Source: Aquitalea denitrificans
Lineage (GTDB): Bacteria; Pseudomonadota; Gammaproteobacteria; Burkholderiales; Chromobacteriaceae
Reading direction: 5' to 3'
NCBI RefSeq assembly: GCF_009856625.1
Contig: NZ_CP047241.1
Location: 4,030,001-4,094,000 of the forward strand
DNA length: 64,000 nucleotides
A model generated the notes under the pieces. It saw only the letters and a program-made list of their open reading frames with translations, was not told the origin of the DNA and made no database searches. The translations under genes were made by a program, and so were the position numbers. Shown here in pieces: positions 54,762 through 62,905 of this stretch. Every line of letters starts with the position of its first letter. The stretch's first letter is position 1.

Positions 54762-54807
54762 TGCGTTATTCGGCTACAATAGCCGCTTACCCCCAGTCAG
54801 ACGCCCC

Positions 54808-55242
54808 ATGTCAGAACGCCAGTTTGAAGATATCGCCCGCGGCGACAGCACGCTGCGCCAGCTCACGCGCGAGGCCAATGCGCTGATGGCGCTGGACCAG
54901 GTATTCCGCAGCCAGTTGCCACCGCAACTGGCCGAGGCCTGTCGCGCGGTGCGCATTCGCGATGGCGAACTGGTGGTGTTTGCCAACAACGGCATTGTTG
55001 CAGCCCGGCTGCGCATGATGGGCAACAGCCTGCTGGCCCCGCTGGAAGCACGCGGCTACAGCGCCAGCAAGGTGCGCATCAAGGTGGACATCCACCTGAC
55101 GCCACCACCGCCACCGCCCAAGCGCATCGGCATCAGCCAGCAGGCGCTGGCCGAAATTGAAGCCGGAGCATCGCAAGTCAGCAATCCGCTGGTCAGCGCG
55201 GCGCTGGCGCGACTGATTGCCCACCACAAATCGCGTTCCTGA
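54808..55242 (+). CDS. DciA family (DUF721) protein
   Basis: A 144-residue protein with an N-terminal DUF721 domain (about 10-95: LMALDQVFRSQLPPQLAEACRAV, VVFANNGIVAARLRMM) and a charged, Pro-rich tail (TPPPPPPKRIG). DciA-type proteins load the replicative helicase in bacteria lacking DnaC. In many betaproteobacteria this gene sits close to secA; here the ABC transporter operon separates them. A TACAAT box and a short hairpin lie just upstream (54771-54785). Confidence 0.78.
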   Translation: MSERQFEDIARGDSTLRQLTREANALMALDQVFRSQLPPQLAEACRAVRIRDGELVVFANNGIVAARLRMMGNSLLAPLEARGYSASKVRIKVDIHLTPPPPPPKRIGISQQALAEIEAGASQVSNPLVSAALARLIAHHKSRS

Positions 55243-55260
55243 ACCCCGCCTGCCAATGAA

Positions 55261-55298
55261 AACAGGCCGCAACCCTGAATGGTTACGGCCTGTTGTTT
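55261..55298. terminator. bidirectional terminator between dciA and cysA
   Basis: AACAGGCCG (55261-55269) pairs with CGGCCTGTT (55286-55294), with an additional inner AACC/GGTT pairing and one mismatch. It is flanked by A-rich sequence on the left and TGTTTC on the right, so it can serve both convergent genes. Confidence 0.65.
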
Positions 55299-55317
55299 CG
55301 TGTGCGGGCAGCGACAA

Positions 55318-56400
55318 TCAGATTACATAGTCCTGCTGTCCAGCGGCATCTTGCAGGAATACCGCCAGCTTGCGCGGGGTCACATACACGGTATCTCCCG
55401 GCACGATGCCCAGCGCGCGGAAACGCTCCTTGCTGACCGCCGCCTCGATAGTCTGGCCATCAGCCTGCTGCAGCTCAACCCGCACCACCGGCCCTACTGC
55501 ATGGATGTGCTCCACCGTCCCTTGTGCCAACGCACCGTCGGCTTGCAGCGTCAGGTCCAGATCATGCGGGCGCACATAGGCGATGGCGGCATCACCGTCG
55601 GCCTCCTGATGCTGACCCAGTGCCTGCGCATAGCTACCAATGGTGAGCTGACCGGCATCCACCCGGCCATGGAACAGGTTCACATCACCCAGGAACTGGG
55701 TGACAAACGGGGTGGCCGGGTGTTCGTAGATATCATCCGGGCGGCCCACTTGTTCGATATGGCCGTGATCCATCACCACCACGCGGTCGGACACTTCCAG
55801 CGCTTCTTCCTGATCGTGGGTCACAAACACGCTGGTGATGTGCATGTCGTTGTGCAGCTCGCGCAGCCAGCGACGCAAGTCCTTGCGCACCTTGGCATCC
55901 AGCGCACCGAAGGGTTCGTCCAGCAGCAGCACCTTGGGCTCTACCGCCAGCGAACGGGCCAGCGCGATACGCTGACGCTGGCCGCCGGACAACTGGCCGG
56001 GATAGGCATCGGCCAGCCAATCCAGCTGTACCATTTTCAGCAGCTTCATCACCCGTTCGCGGATTTCCTCTTGCGACGGGCGCTCACGGCGCGGCTTCAC
56101 CGACAGGCCGAAGGCCACGTTGTCGAATACCGTCATGTGGCGGAACAGCGCGTAATGCTGAAATACAAAGCCCACCTGACGTTCGGCCACATGGGTATGG
56201 GTGGCGTCGGCACCGCCAAACAGCACCTGGCCGGCATCGGGCCGCTCCAGCCCGGCAATGATGCGCAGCAAGGTGGTCTTGCCGCAGCCGGATGGCCCCA
56301 GCAGCGCCAGCAACTCGCCGGATGCGACATCAAGGCTGACATTGTCCAGCGCGGTGAACTGGCCAAACTGTTTGCGGATATTGCGGATTTCAATGCTCAT
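55318..56400 (-). CDS. cysA: sulfate/thiosulfate ABC transporter ATPase CysA
   Basis: The ATPase of the sulfate importer. The 360-residue protein has Walker A LLGPSGCGKTTLLR, Q-loop VFQHYALFRHMT, signature LSGGQRQRIALARSL, Walker B VLLLDEPFGALD, and the switch His FVTHDQEEALEVSD. A C-terminal TOBE-type regulatory domain (from about 240) follows. It is the last gene of the sbp-cysT-cysW-cysA operon, 47 bp after cysW. Confidence 0.94.
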   Translation of the reverse strand: MSIEIRNIRKQFGQFTALDNVSLDVASGELLALLGPSGCGKTTLLRIIAGLERPDAGQVLFGGADATHTHVAERQVGFVFQHYALFRHMTVFDNVAFGLSVKPRRERPSQEEIRERVMKLLKMVQLDWLADAYPGQLSGGQRQRIALARSLAVEPKVLLLDEPFGALDAKVRKDLRRWLRELHNDMHITSVFVTHDQEEALEVSDRVVVMDHGHIEQVGRPDDIYEHPATPFVTQFLGDVNLFHGRVDAGQLTIGSYAQALGQHQEADGDAAIAYVRPHDLDLTLQADGALAQGTVEHIHAVGPVVRVELQQADGQTIEAAVSKERFRALGIVPGDTVYVTPRKLAVFLQDAAGQQDYVI

Positions 56401-56447
56401 CGTGGTTCTCCGGCCGCCGCCCCTGGCAGCGGTTCACATCATTCGGT

Positions 56448-57326
56448 TCAGGGTTGTGCCGCCTGGGCTTGCATGCGGGCTGCAGCGGTACGCAGGGTGG
56501 AGGCCTGTTGCTGGCGGTGCAGCCGCCATTCCACCAGCGACTTCACCAGCAGGGTGATCAAGGCCAGCATGGCCAGCAGCGAGGCGCAGGCAAAGGCGCC
56601 AACAAAGTTGTATTCGTTGTAAAGGATTTCCACATGCAGCGGGATGGTGTTGGTTTCGCCCCGGATATGGCCGGATACCACGCTGACCGCGCCAAACTCG
56701 CCCATGGCGCGGGCATTGGTGAGGATCACCCCGTACAGCAGCCCCCACTTGATATTGGGCAGCGTCACTTTGCGGAAGGTCTGCCAGCCGCTGGCGCCCA
56801 GCACGATGGCGGCTTGTTCTTCATCCGCACCTTGCGACTGCATCAGCGGAATCAGCTCGCGGGCGACAAAGGGGAAGGTAACGAATACCGTGGCCAGTAC
56901 GATGCCCGGCACGGCAAAGATCACCTGCAGGCCGTGGTCCTGCAACCAGCCACCCACTGCCGTATTGGCACCGAACAGCAGGATGAACATCAGCCCGGCC
57001 ACCACTGGCGACACCGCGAAGGGCAGGTCAATCAGCGTGGTGAGCAGGCTTTTGCCACGGAAATCAAAACGGGCAATCGCCCAGGCTGCCGCCACGCCAA
57101 ACACAAGGTTGAGCGGCACCGCGATGGCGGCGGAAACCAGCGTCAACTTGATGGCGGACAGCGCTTCCGGCTCCACCAGCGCGGTCAGGTACAGCTGCCA
57201 GCCCTTGTGCAGCGCCTCCCAGAACACGCCGATCAGCGGCAACAGCAAGAACAGGAACAAAAATACCAGCGCCACGGCAGTCAGCGCATAGCGCACCGGG
57301 CGGCTTTCAGTGGTCAGAGTGGCCAT
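56448..57326 (-). CDS. cysW: sulfate ABC transporter permease CysW
   Basis: One of two inner-membrane permeases of the sulfate importer. The 292-residue protein has about six membrane helices, starting at YALTAVALVFLFLFLLLPLIG. The coupling loop is EEQAAIVLGASGWQTFRKVTLPNI, near residue 195. The later segment LTNARAMGEFGAVSVVSGHIRGET is characteristic of CysW. It starts 9 bp after the cysT stop. Confidence 0.94.
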   Translation of the reverse strand: MATLTTESRPVRYALTAVALVFLFLFLLLPLIGVFWEALHKGWQLYLTALVEPEALSAIKLTLVSAAIAVPLNLVFGVAAAWAIARFDFRGKSLLTTLIDLPFAVSPVVAGLMFILLFGANTAVGGWLQDHGLQVIFAVPGIVLATVFVTFPFVARELIPLMQSQGADEEQAAIVLGASGWQTFRKVTLPNIKWGLLYGVILTNARAMGEFGAVSVVSGHIRGETNTIPLHVEILYNEYNFVGAFACASLLAMLALITLLVKSLVEWRLHRQQQASTLRTAAARMQAQAAQP

Positions 57327-57335
57327 GTTTTTCCC

Positions 57336-58175
57336 TCAGCGTGCGCCATGGCGGCGCGCGGCCCACCACTGGATCAGGTTGATCAACAACAGGAAGACAA
57401 AGGAAATGCCCAGCATCACCAGTGCCACCGCCGTTGCGCCTTGCTGGTCGAACTGGTCCAGCTTGGAGACGATGATCAGCGGAGCGATTTCCGACACCAT
57501 GGGAATATTGCCGGCAATGAAGATGACCGAGCCGTATTCACCGGTGGCGCGGGCAAAGGCCATGGTGCCGCCGGTAATCAGCGCGGGCAGCGTGGCCGGA
57601 AAGATTACGCGGCGGAAAATGTCCCAGCGGTTGGCACCCAGGCAGGTGGCGGCTTCTTCCAGCTCTTTTTCCAGGTCTTCCAGCACCGGCTGTACGGTAC
57701 GCACCACAAAAGGCAGGCCGATGAAGGTGAGCGCCACGATGATGCCCAGCGGGGTGAACGCCACCTTGATGCCCAGCGGAGCCAGATACTGGCCAATCCA
57801 GCCATTGGGTGCGTACAGCGTGGTCAGCGCAATGCCAGCCACCGCCGTGGGCAGGGCAAACGGCAGGTCGACCAGCGCATCCACCAGCCGCTTGCCGGGG
57901 AAGGGATAGCGCACCAGCACCCAGGCCACCAGAAAGCCGAACACCAGATTGATAAGCGCGGACAGACCGGCCGTGGCAAACGACAGCCGGATGGATGCCA
58001 TTACCCGCGGGCTGCCTACCGCGGCAGCGAAACCGTCCCAGCCCATGCCGACGGTGGAATACACCAGCGCGGCAAACGGCAGCAGCACGATCAGCGCCAG
58101 CCAGAACAGGGTAATGCCAAAGCTGAGCCGGAAACCCGGCAGCACACTATGACGCAGATTCAGGATATTGCTCAC
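57336..58175 (-). CDS. cysT: sulfate ABC transporter permease CysT (CysU)
   Basis: The second permease of the sulfate importer, partner of CysW. The 279-residue protein has about six membrane helices, with the N-terminal VLPGFRLSFGITLFWLALIV. The coupling loop is ELEEAATCLGANRWDIFRRVIFP near residue 175, and the typical AFARATGEYGSVIFIAGNIP follows. It starts 11 bp after the sbp stop. Confidence 0.94.
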   Translation of the reverse strand: MSNILNLRHSVLPGFRLSFGITLFWLALIVLLPFAALVYSTVGMGWDGFAAAVGSPRVMASIRLSFATAGLSALINLVFGFLVAWVLVRYPFPGKRLVDALVDLPFALPTAVAGIALTTLYAPNGWIGQYLAPLGIKVAFTPLGIIVALTFIGLPFVVRTVQPVLEDLEKELEEAATCLGANRWDIFRRVIFPATLPALITGGTMAFARATGEYGSVIFIAGNIPMVSEIAPLIIVSKLDQFDQQGATAVALVMLGISFVFLLLINLIQWWAARRHGAR

Positions 58176-58186
58176 GCTGGCTCCAC

Positions 58187-59179
58187 TTAATGCTTGCTGT
58201 AGATCTGGTCAAACACACCGCCATCGGCAAAGTGCTTTTTATTGACCGCCGCCCAGGAACCGAACACGCTCTGCACGGTAAAGGTTTTCACATAGGGAAA
58301 CTGGGCATCGAATTTCTGCGCCACCGCCTTGTCCTGCGGACGCAGATAATTTTGTGCGGCAATGGTCTGGCCTTCGTTACTCCACAAGAAGCGCAGATAG
58401 TCTTCCGCCTGTTTGCGGCTACCCTTCTTGTCCACCACCTTGTCAACAATGGCCACTGGGTTTTCTGCCAGCACCGACAGCGGCGGGTAGACAATTTCAA
58501 AGCTGCCACGGCCAAATTCGCGCGCAATCAGCTCGGCCTCGTTCTCGAAGGTCACCAGCACATCGCCAATCTGGCGCTGCATGAAGGTAGTGGTGGCGGC
58601 ACGGCCACCGCCATCGAGCACCGGCACGTTCTTGAAGATGCCGGCCACCAGTGCACGGGCCTTGGCTTCGCTGCCACCCGGCTGTTTCAGCCCGGCACCC
58701 CAGGCGGCCAGATAGGTGTAACGGCCATTGCCCGAGGTTTTCGGATTGGGGATGATCACCTGCACGCCCGGTTTGGCCAGATCGTTCCAGTCACGCACCT
58801 TGTGCGGATTACCCTTGCGCACCAGGAACACTGTGGTGGAGGTAAACGGCACCGAGGCATTGGGCAGGCGGCTGGCCCAGTTGGCCGGAATCAGCCCACG
58901 GGTGGCCAGCAGGTCGATATCCGATGCCTGGTTCATGGTGATCACATCCGCCGCCAGGCCATTGGCCACCGACAGCGCCTGCTTGCTGGAACCGCCATGC
59001 GACTGCTGGATGGTGACGGTTTCGCCGGTCTTGGCTTTGTAGGCTTTCTGGAAGGCCGGGTTGTAGTCCTTGTAGAAATCGCGCATCACGTCGTAGGACA
59101 CATTCAGCAAGCTGACATCAGCCAGTGCATGAGCGGACAGGACCACGGCGAGAAGGCCGGCAAGGGCGCGCAATTTCAT
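58187..59179 (-). CDS. sbp: sulfate-binding periplasmic protein
   Basis: A 330-residue binding protein that delivers sulfate (or thiosulfate) to CysTWA. The signal peptide is LRALAGLLAVVLSAHALA. Mature landmarks are NVSYDVMRDFYKDYNPAFQ, QSHGGSSKQALSVANGLAADVIT (the sulfate-contact region, blocks only), IPNPKTSGNGRYTYLAAWG and FENEAELIAREFG. The start has a GGAG at 6 bp. It heads the sbp-cysT-cysW-cysA operon; the AT-rich upstream region is a likely CysB target. Confidence 0.95.
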   Translation of the reverse strand: MKLRALAGLLAVVLSAHALADVSLLNVSYDVMRDFYKDYNPAFQKAYKAKTGETVTIQQSHGGSSKQALSVANGLAADVITMNQASDIDLLATRGLIPANWASRLPNASVPFTSTTVFLVRKGNPHKVRDWNDLAKPGVQVIIPNPKTSGNGRYTYLAAWGAGLKQPGGSEAKARALVAGIFKNVPVLDGGGRAATTTFMQRQIGDVLVTFENEAELIAREFGRGSFEIVYPPLSVLAENPVAIVDKVVDKKGSRKQAEDYLRFLWSNEGQTIAAQNYLRPQDKAVAQKFDAQFPYVKTFTVQSVFGSWAAVNKKHFADGGVFDQIYSKH

Positions 59180-59216
59180 GATGGACTCCGGAATGATTGG
59201 GAACGGCCTTCATGCT

Positions 59217-59280
59217 AACCCGGTCGTTTTATTCTAAATAATAATATTATTTACTACATTTATATCAAATTAATCTATAA
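59217..59280 (-). promoter_or_regulatory. AT-rich promoter region of the sulfate uptake operon
   Basis: A run of about 60 bp with almost no G or C lies 40 bp upstream of the sbp start, with the palindrome AATAATATTATT at its centre. Sulfate operons are normally activated by the LysR-type regulator CysB, whose sites are AT-rich and degenerate. No exact site can be assigned. Confidence 0.4.
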
Positions 59281-59472
59281 AACCAATGCAGGGTGGCAAG
59301 CAACTTTCCACCCTGCCATCCTCTCCGCTAGAAAATCCAACCCCCTCCATGCAGCAAACACGCTGCTCATGGCCGCACAACCACAGCTGAATGGTGGTCA
59401 GCCAACAAGCACCACCCTGGCGCGGTAATTGCATGGTGTGATGAAGCGACGATCAGGTATGCTGTTGCGCTC

Positions 59473-59531
59473 AAGCGGTTTGAGTCCTGACGGGTCCGGC
59501 GGCCTCCTCAGCACTGAAACCGTTTATTTTT
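59473..59531 (+). promoter_or_regulatory. terminator-like leader structure, possible attenuator of the DUF3422 gene
   Basis: AAGCGGTTT (59473-59481) pairs with AAACCGTTT (59517-59525; 9 pairs, one G-U), enclosing a 35-nt loop that can fold further (GGTC with GGCC; CTGA with TCAG). The stem is followed directly by ATTTTT and then, after 3 bp, by the ribosome binding site region of the ATG at 59543. Confidence 0.45.
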
Positions 59532-59542
59532 CAGGACCAGCC

Positions 59543-60847
59543 ATGACCACACTCACTCCGCACCACCTGCGCCGTGAACTGAATGAAGAGGCCCATGCCC
59601 GGCCCTATGCCGCCATTCCCTCGCCGGCACGGCTAACCTCGCTCAGCCTGTATTACGACTTTGACGACGTCCCGCAGCGTGCTGCGCTGGCCAACCTGGC
59701 CGAGCGCATGGGCCTGCCCGCCCCCCTGCCCGGCCAGGCTTATTATTCAGCCAGTGCTGGCGACCTGATGGTGCGCTGGTCGCTGCATGCCGAGTTTGCC
59801 CGCTACACCTTCATTGTCAGTGGCGATTGCAACGACCCGTTCGACCGCACGCCGCTGGACCGCATCCCGCCAGCCTGGCTACGCGATCTGCCCGGCGTGG
59901 TGCTGGTGGCACTGCATGCCGTGCTGCTGCCGGCCGAGCGCGAAACCGAGCTGGCCGACATGTCCAGCCGCTGGTTTGGCGGTCGCGAGCTGATTGGTGC
60001 CGAAATCGGCGATGGCAACGGTGCCGCTTATACCGACCTGCGCCTGCATCCGGATGCCCGGCTGGCTGAAGGATTCTCCCGCTATGTGGTGGTGGACCGC
60101 GCCATGGGCCCCAACCAGTCCGGTCGCATGCTGCAGCGGCTGTTCGAGCTGGAAACCTACCGCATGCTCACCTTACTGGCACTGCCCATTGCCAAGAAGC
60201 AAATGCGTGATCTGGACAATCTGGGCATCGAGCTGCGCGCCATTACCGAACGCATGGCCGGCAGTGAGGGAAATGGTTCGGACGCGCAACTGCTGTCCGA
60301 GTTGACCGGCCTTGCCACCCGGGTGGAGCAGTTGATATCGGAAAGTCAGTATCGCTTTTCTGCTTCACAGGCCTACTACCGCCTGGTGGAAGCACGCATT
60401 GGCGAATTGCGCGAACAGCGCATCTCCGGCATGCAGCCCTTCCGTGAGTTCATGGAACGGCGGCTATCCCCGGCAATGAATACCTGCGACACCGTGTTGC
60501 GCCGCCAGGACCGCATCACCGCCCGCCTGCAACGCACCACCGCCCTGCTGCGTACCCGGGTGGAAGTGCTGCACGAAGAACAGAACCGCGCCTTGCTTGC
60601 CAGCATGGATCGCCGTGCCGCCTTGCAGCTGCGCTTGCAGGAAACGGTGGAAGGCTTGTCTGTTGGTGTGCTGACCTACTACATGGTGAGCCTGCTGCAC
60701 CATCTGCTGGCTGCAGTCGAATCGGTAGGTGTACATCTGAATATCGAGCTGCTGACCGGCATTGCCATTCCGCTAGTGGCACTGGTGGTGTGGTTCAGCA
60801 TGCACAAGCTGAAGGCCTCACTGGGAAGCGGGCACAAGGAACTGTAA
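59543..60847 (+). CDS. DUF3422 family membrane protein
   Basis: A 434-residue protein of the DUF3422 family (COG4949), function unknown. The N-terminal block LRRELNEEAHARPYAAIPSPAR is characteristic. The large N-terminal region appears soluble, with a coiled-coil-like stretch near residues 250-390. Two membrane helices at the C-terminal end (about 370-390 and 405-425, GLSVGVLTYYMVSLLHHLLAAVE and LLTGIAIPLVALVVWFSMH) anchor it. The ATG at 59543 gives the family N terminus. Confidence 0.88.
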   Translation: MTTLTPHHLRRELNEEAHARPYAAIPSPARLTSLSLYYDFDDVPQRAALANLAERMGLPAPLPGQAYYSASAGDLMVRWSLHAEFARYTFIVSGDCNDPFDRTPLDRIPPAWLRDLPGVVLVALHAVLLPAERETELADMSSRWFGGRELIGAEIGDGNGAAYTDLRLHPDARLAEGFSRYVVVDRAMGPNQSGRMLQRLFELETYRMLTLLALPIAKKQMRDLDNLGIELRAITERMAGSEGNGSDAQLLSELTGLATRVEQLISESQYRFSASQAYYRLVEARIGELREQRISGMQPFREFMERRLSPAMNTCDTVLRRQDRITARLQRTTALLRTRVEVLHEEQNRALLASMDRRAALQLRLQETVEGLSVGVLTYYMVSLLHHLLAAVESVGVHLNIELLTGIAIPLVALVVWFSMHKLKASLGSGHKEL

Positions 60848-61184
60848 CAGGACAGCAGCACACAGAAACTTCAGGAGCCGGCCTATATTGCGTAGTCCGG
60901 CTCTTTTGCATTGCTACACCGGAGCGCTGGCAAGCAGGGCCGCAAGTAGCTCAGAATCATCTGGTTATTAACTATTCTTATTGTCAGTTGATAAACATTC
61001 TAGGAAAATTACCACTTTAATTTCAGGGTTTACCTTGTCTTGCTACAGTCAATTCGTATCCACTCCAGATACGTCACCCCGCCCATTACAGCAGCTTGCC
61101 ACTGTCTGCACGGGCAATTGAATGAAATCAGCGACTTCGCTACAACAGCAGACTTCAGCCCCACCCACCGCGCGGTTACTCACC
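60848..61184. other. 337-bp intergenic region before the chemoreceptor gene
   Basis: It contains the terminator of the DUF3422 gene (60875-60907), then an AT-rich stretch (about 60950-61030) that should hold the chemoreceptor promoter. I could not identify a convincing sigma70 or sigma28 promoter, and I see no small gene. Confidence 0.5.
60875..60907 (+). terminator. rho-independent terminator after the DUF3422 gene
   Basis: A 7-bp stem (GAGCCGG at 60875-60881 with CCGGCTC at 60897-60903, 15-base loop) is followed by TTTTG. Confidence 0.65.
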
Positions 61185-62810
61185 ATGTCCCATCAAAACC
61201 AGAAGCTCAAACCCGTTCTCACCGGGTTCATTGCCATTGTCGTAGCCCTGTTACTTGCTCTTGGCAGCATCATGCTCTTCAGTCTGCAACGCATAGACCA
61301 GACTGCCCATTACGAATTGGACATCACCAATGCGCTGGTGCGGAACATGGCCGATGTGCGCTACCACGTGGTGCAGATCCAGCAATTTCTTACCGATGTC
61401 AGCGCCACCGGCGAGGCTGATGGCTACAAGGACGCCGAAGAGCACTATCAGGCCCTGTTGCAAAACCTGCCGAACATCAGCCGCCTTGACCCGCAGCTGA
61501 GCAGCCAGGTAAATGGCATGCAACAGTCGCTGGACCAGTTCTATGCGGTGGGAAAACGCATGGCCAAGGCCTATGTCGATGGCGGACGCGAAGCCGGTAA
61601 CGTACTGATGAAGGAGAAGGGCAGCGGCTTTGATGACCGGGCTGAAACACTGACCAGACAAGTAGAAGCACTACACACGGAAATCCAGCAACGCGATAAT
61701 TCAGCCTATGCAGCCATGAACCAGACTGCAGCGGATCTGCGCAATATGATGCTGGGTCTGACTGCCGTGCTGGTCATTGTGGTGTTGCTAGGCGGCGTTC
61801 TGCTGTACCGCCGTGTATTTGGCGTGCTGGGCGGCGAACCGGCCCTGGCCATGGAGGTGGCCAACCGCATTGCCAGCGGCGACCTGAGCCAGCACATCGA
61901 ACTCTCAGCCGCCAGCCAGGGCAGCCTGCTGGATAGCCTGGCGGCCATGCAGCGCCAGCTGCGCGATATCACCAGTAATATCCGCAACCTGTCAGGCGAG
62001 CTGGACAGCAGCGCTGGCAGCATGAACGCGACAGCTCACAATCTGCAGCAAAGCAGCACGGTACAAAGCGAGTCCACCCGTCTGATGAGCGTATCGGTGG
62101 AAGAAGTATTGCAAAGCATCCAGCAGTTGGGCGACCAGAGCGACGAGGTGGGCCAGGAAGCGCGCACCGCCGGTGCCATGGTGAGTGATTGCGAACAGCT
62201 GATCCATGCCACGGCCAGCGACATCAACCATATTGCCGAGCGTATCGGCAGTGCCGCCAGCGCCATCGACAATCTGGACAAGCAGACCGACGCCATAGCC
62301 TCCATTACCCGCACCATTCATGACATTGCCGACCAGACCAATCTGCTGGCACTCAATGCCGCGATTGAGGCGGCACGCGCCGGGGAAATGGGCCGTGGCT
62401 TTGCCGTGGTAGCCGATGAAGTGCGCAAGCTGGCCGAGCGCACCGGTGTGGCCACGGTGGAAATTTCCGGTCAGATCGACACCATCCGCCAGGGCATGAG
62501 CAACGTGGTGGGCGTGATGCAAAGCAGTGTGGATGCGTCCAGTCACGGTGTAGAACAAACCCACAAGGCACGTGAAGCCATCAGTGGCATCCGCCAGAAT
62601 ACCGACCAGATCGCCCAGCACATCCAGGGCATCAGCCTGGCCTTGCATGAGCAACAAAGCGCCATGAGCGACATGGCCCAGCGCATCGAAGTAGTGGCCA
62701 GCATGACCGAGTCCAACCAGGCGACGGTAGAATCCTCTGCCGCAGCATCGGACCAGCTCAACAGCCATGCCAAGGCGCTGAATGCTGCCATTGGCGTGTT
62801 CCGCGCCTGA
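61185..62810 (+). CDS. methyl-accepting chemotaxis protein
   Basis: A 541-residue chemoreceptor. The first membrane helix (about 11-32, LTGFIAIVVALLLALGSIMLF) is followed by a periplasmic four-helix-bundle-like sensor of about 155 residues, a second helix near 190-208 and a HAMP domain (RVFGVLGGEPALAMEVANRIASGDLS as blocks). The signalling tip is FGEV-type (HDIADQTNLLALNAAIEAARAGEMGRGFAVVADEVRKLAERT, conserved hairpin around residue 400). There is no C-terminal CheR-binding pentapeptide. The ATG at 61185 was chosen by the membrane helix; a start at 61122 would add 21 residues. Neither has a good ribosome binding site. Confidence 0.9.
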   Translation: MSHQNQKLKPVLTGFIAIVVALLLALGSIMLFSLQRIDQTAHYELDITNALVRNMADVRYHVVQIQQFLTDVSATGEADGYKDAEEHYQALLQNLPNISRLDPQLSSQVNGMQQSLDQFYAVGKRMAKAYVDGGREAGNVLMKEKGSGFDDRAETLTRQVEALHTEIQQRDNSAYAAMNQTAADLRNMMLGLTAVLVIVVLLGGVLLYRRVFGVLGGEPALAMEVANRIASGDLSQHIELSAASQGSLLDSLAAMQRQLRDITSNIRNLSGELDSSAGSMNATAHNLQQSSTVQSESTRLMSVSVEEVLQSIQQLGDQSDEVGQEARTAGAMVSDCEQLIHATASDINHIAERIGSAASAIDNLDKQTDAIASITRTIHDIADQTNLLALNAAIEAARAGEMGRGFAVVADEVRKLAERTGVATVEISGQIDTIRQGMSNVVGVMQSSVDASSHGVEQTHKAREAISGIRQNTDQIAQHIQGISLALHEQQSAMSDMAQRIEVVASMTESNQATVESSAAASDQLNSHAKALNAAIGVFRA

Positions 62811-62817
62811 CAGTCAT

Positions 62818-62848
62818 AAAAAAACCGCATCCGGCAAAGGATGCGGCT
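62818..62848 (-). terminator. rho-independent terminator of prpE
   Basis: On the minus strand an 8-bp perfect stem (CCGCATCC with GGATGCGG, 6-base loop), extended by AG/TT, is followed by a run of seven T. It lies about 60 bp after the prpE stop and also faces the end of the convergent chemoreceptor gene. Confidence 0.9.
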
Positions 62849-62905
62849 GAATCCACAGCCGGTAACTGACCCGCACCGGCTGCTTCCACCCAATCTACCG
62901 TCCAG

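Larger units (their letters stand above)
59180..59542. other. 363-bp intergenic region between sbp and the DUF3422 gene
   Basis: The sbp side (59217-59280) is strongly AT-rich and contains the perfect palindrome AATAATATTATT (59240-59251), as expected for a CysB-type promoter region. A 9-bp stem hairpin (GCAGGGTGG at 59288-59296 with CCACCCTGC at 59308-59316) follows. The DUF3422 side holds a terminator-like leader structure (59473-59531). I see no gene in this gap. Confidence 0.6.
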
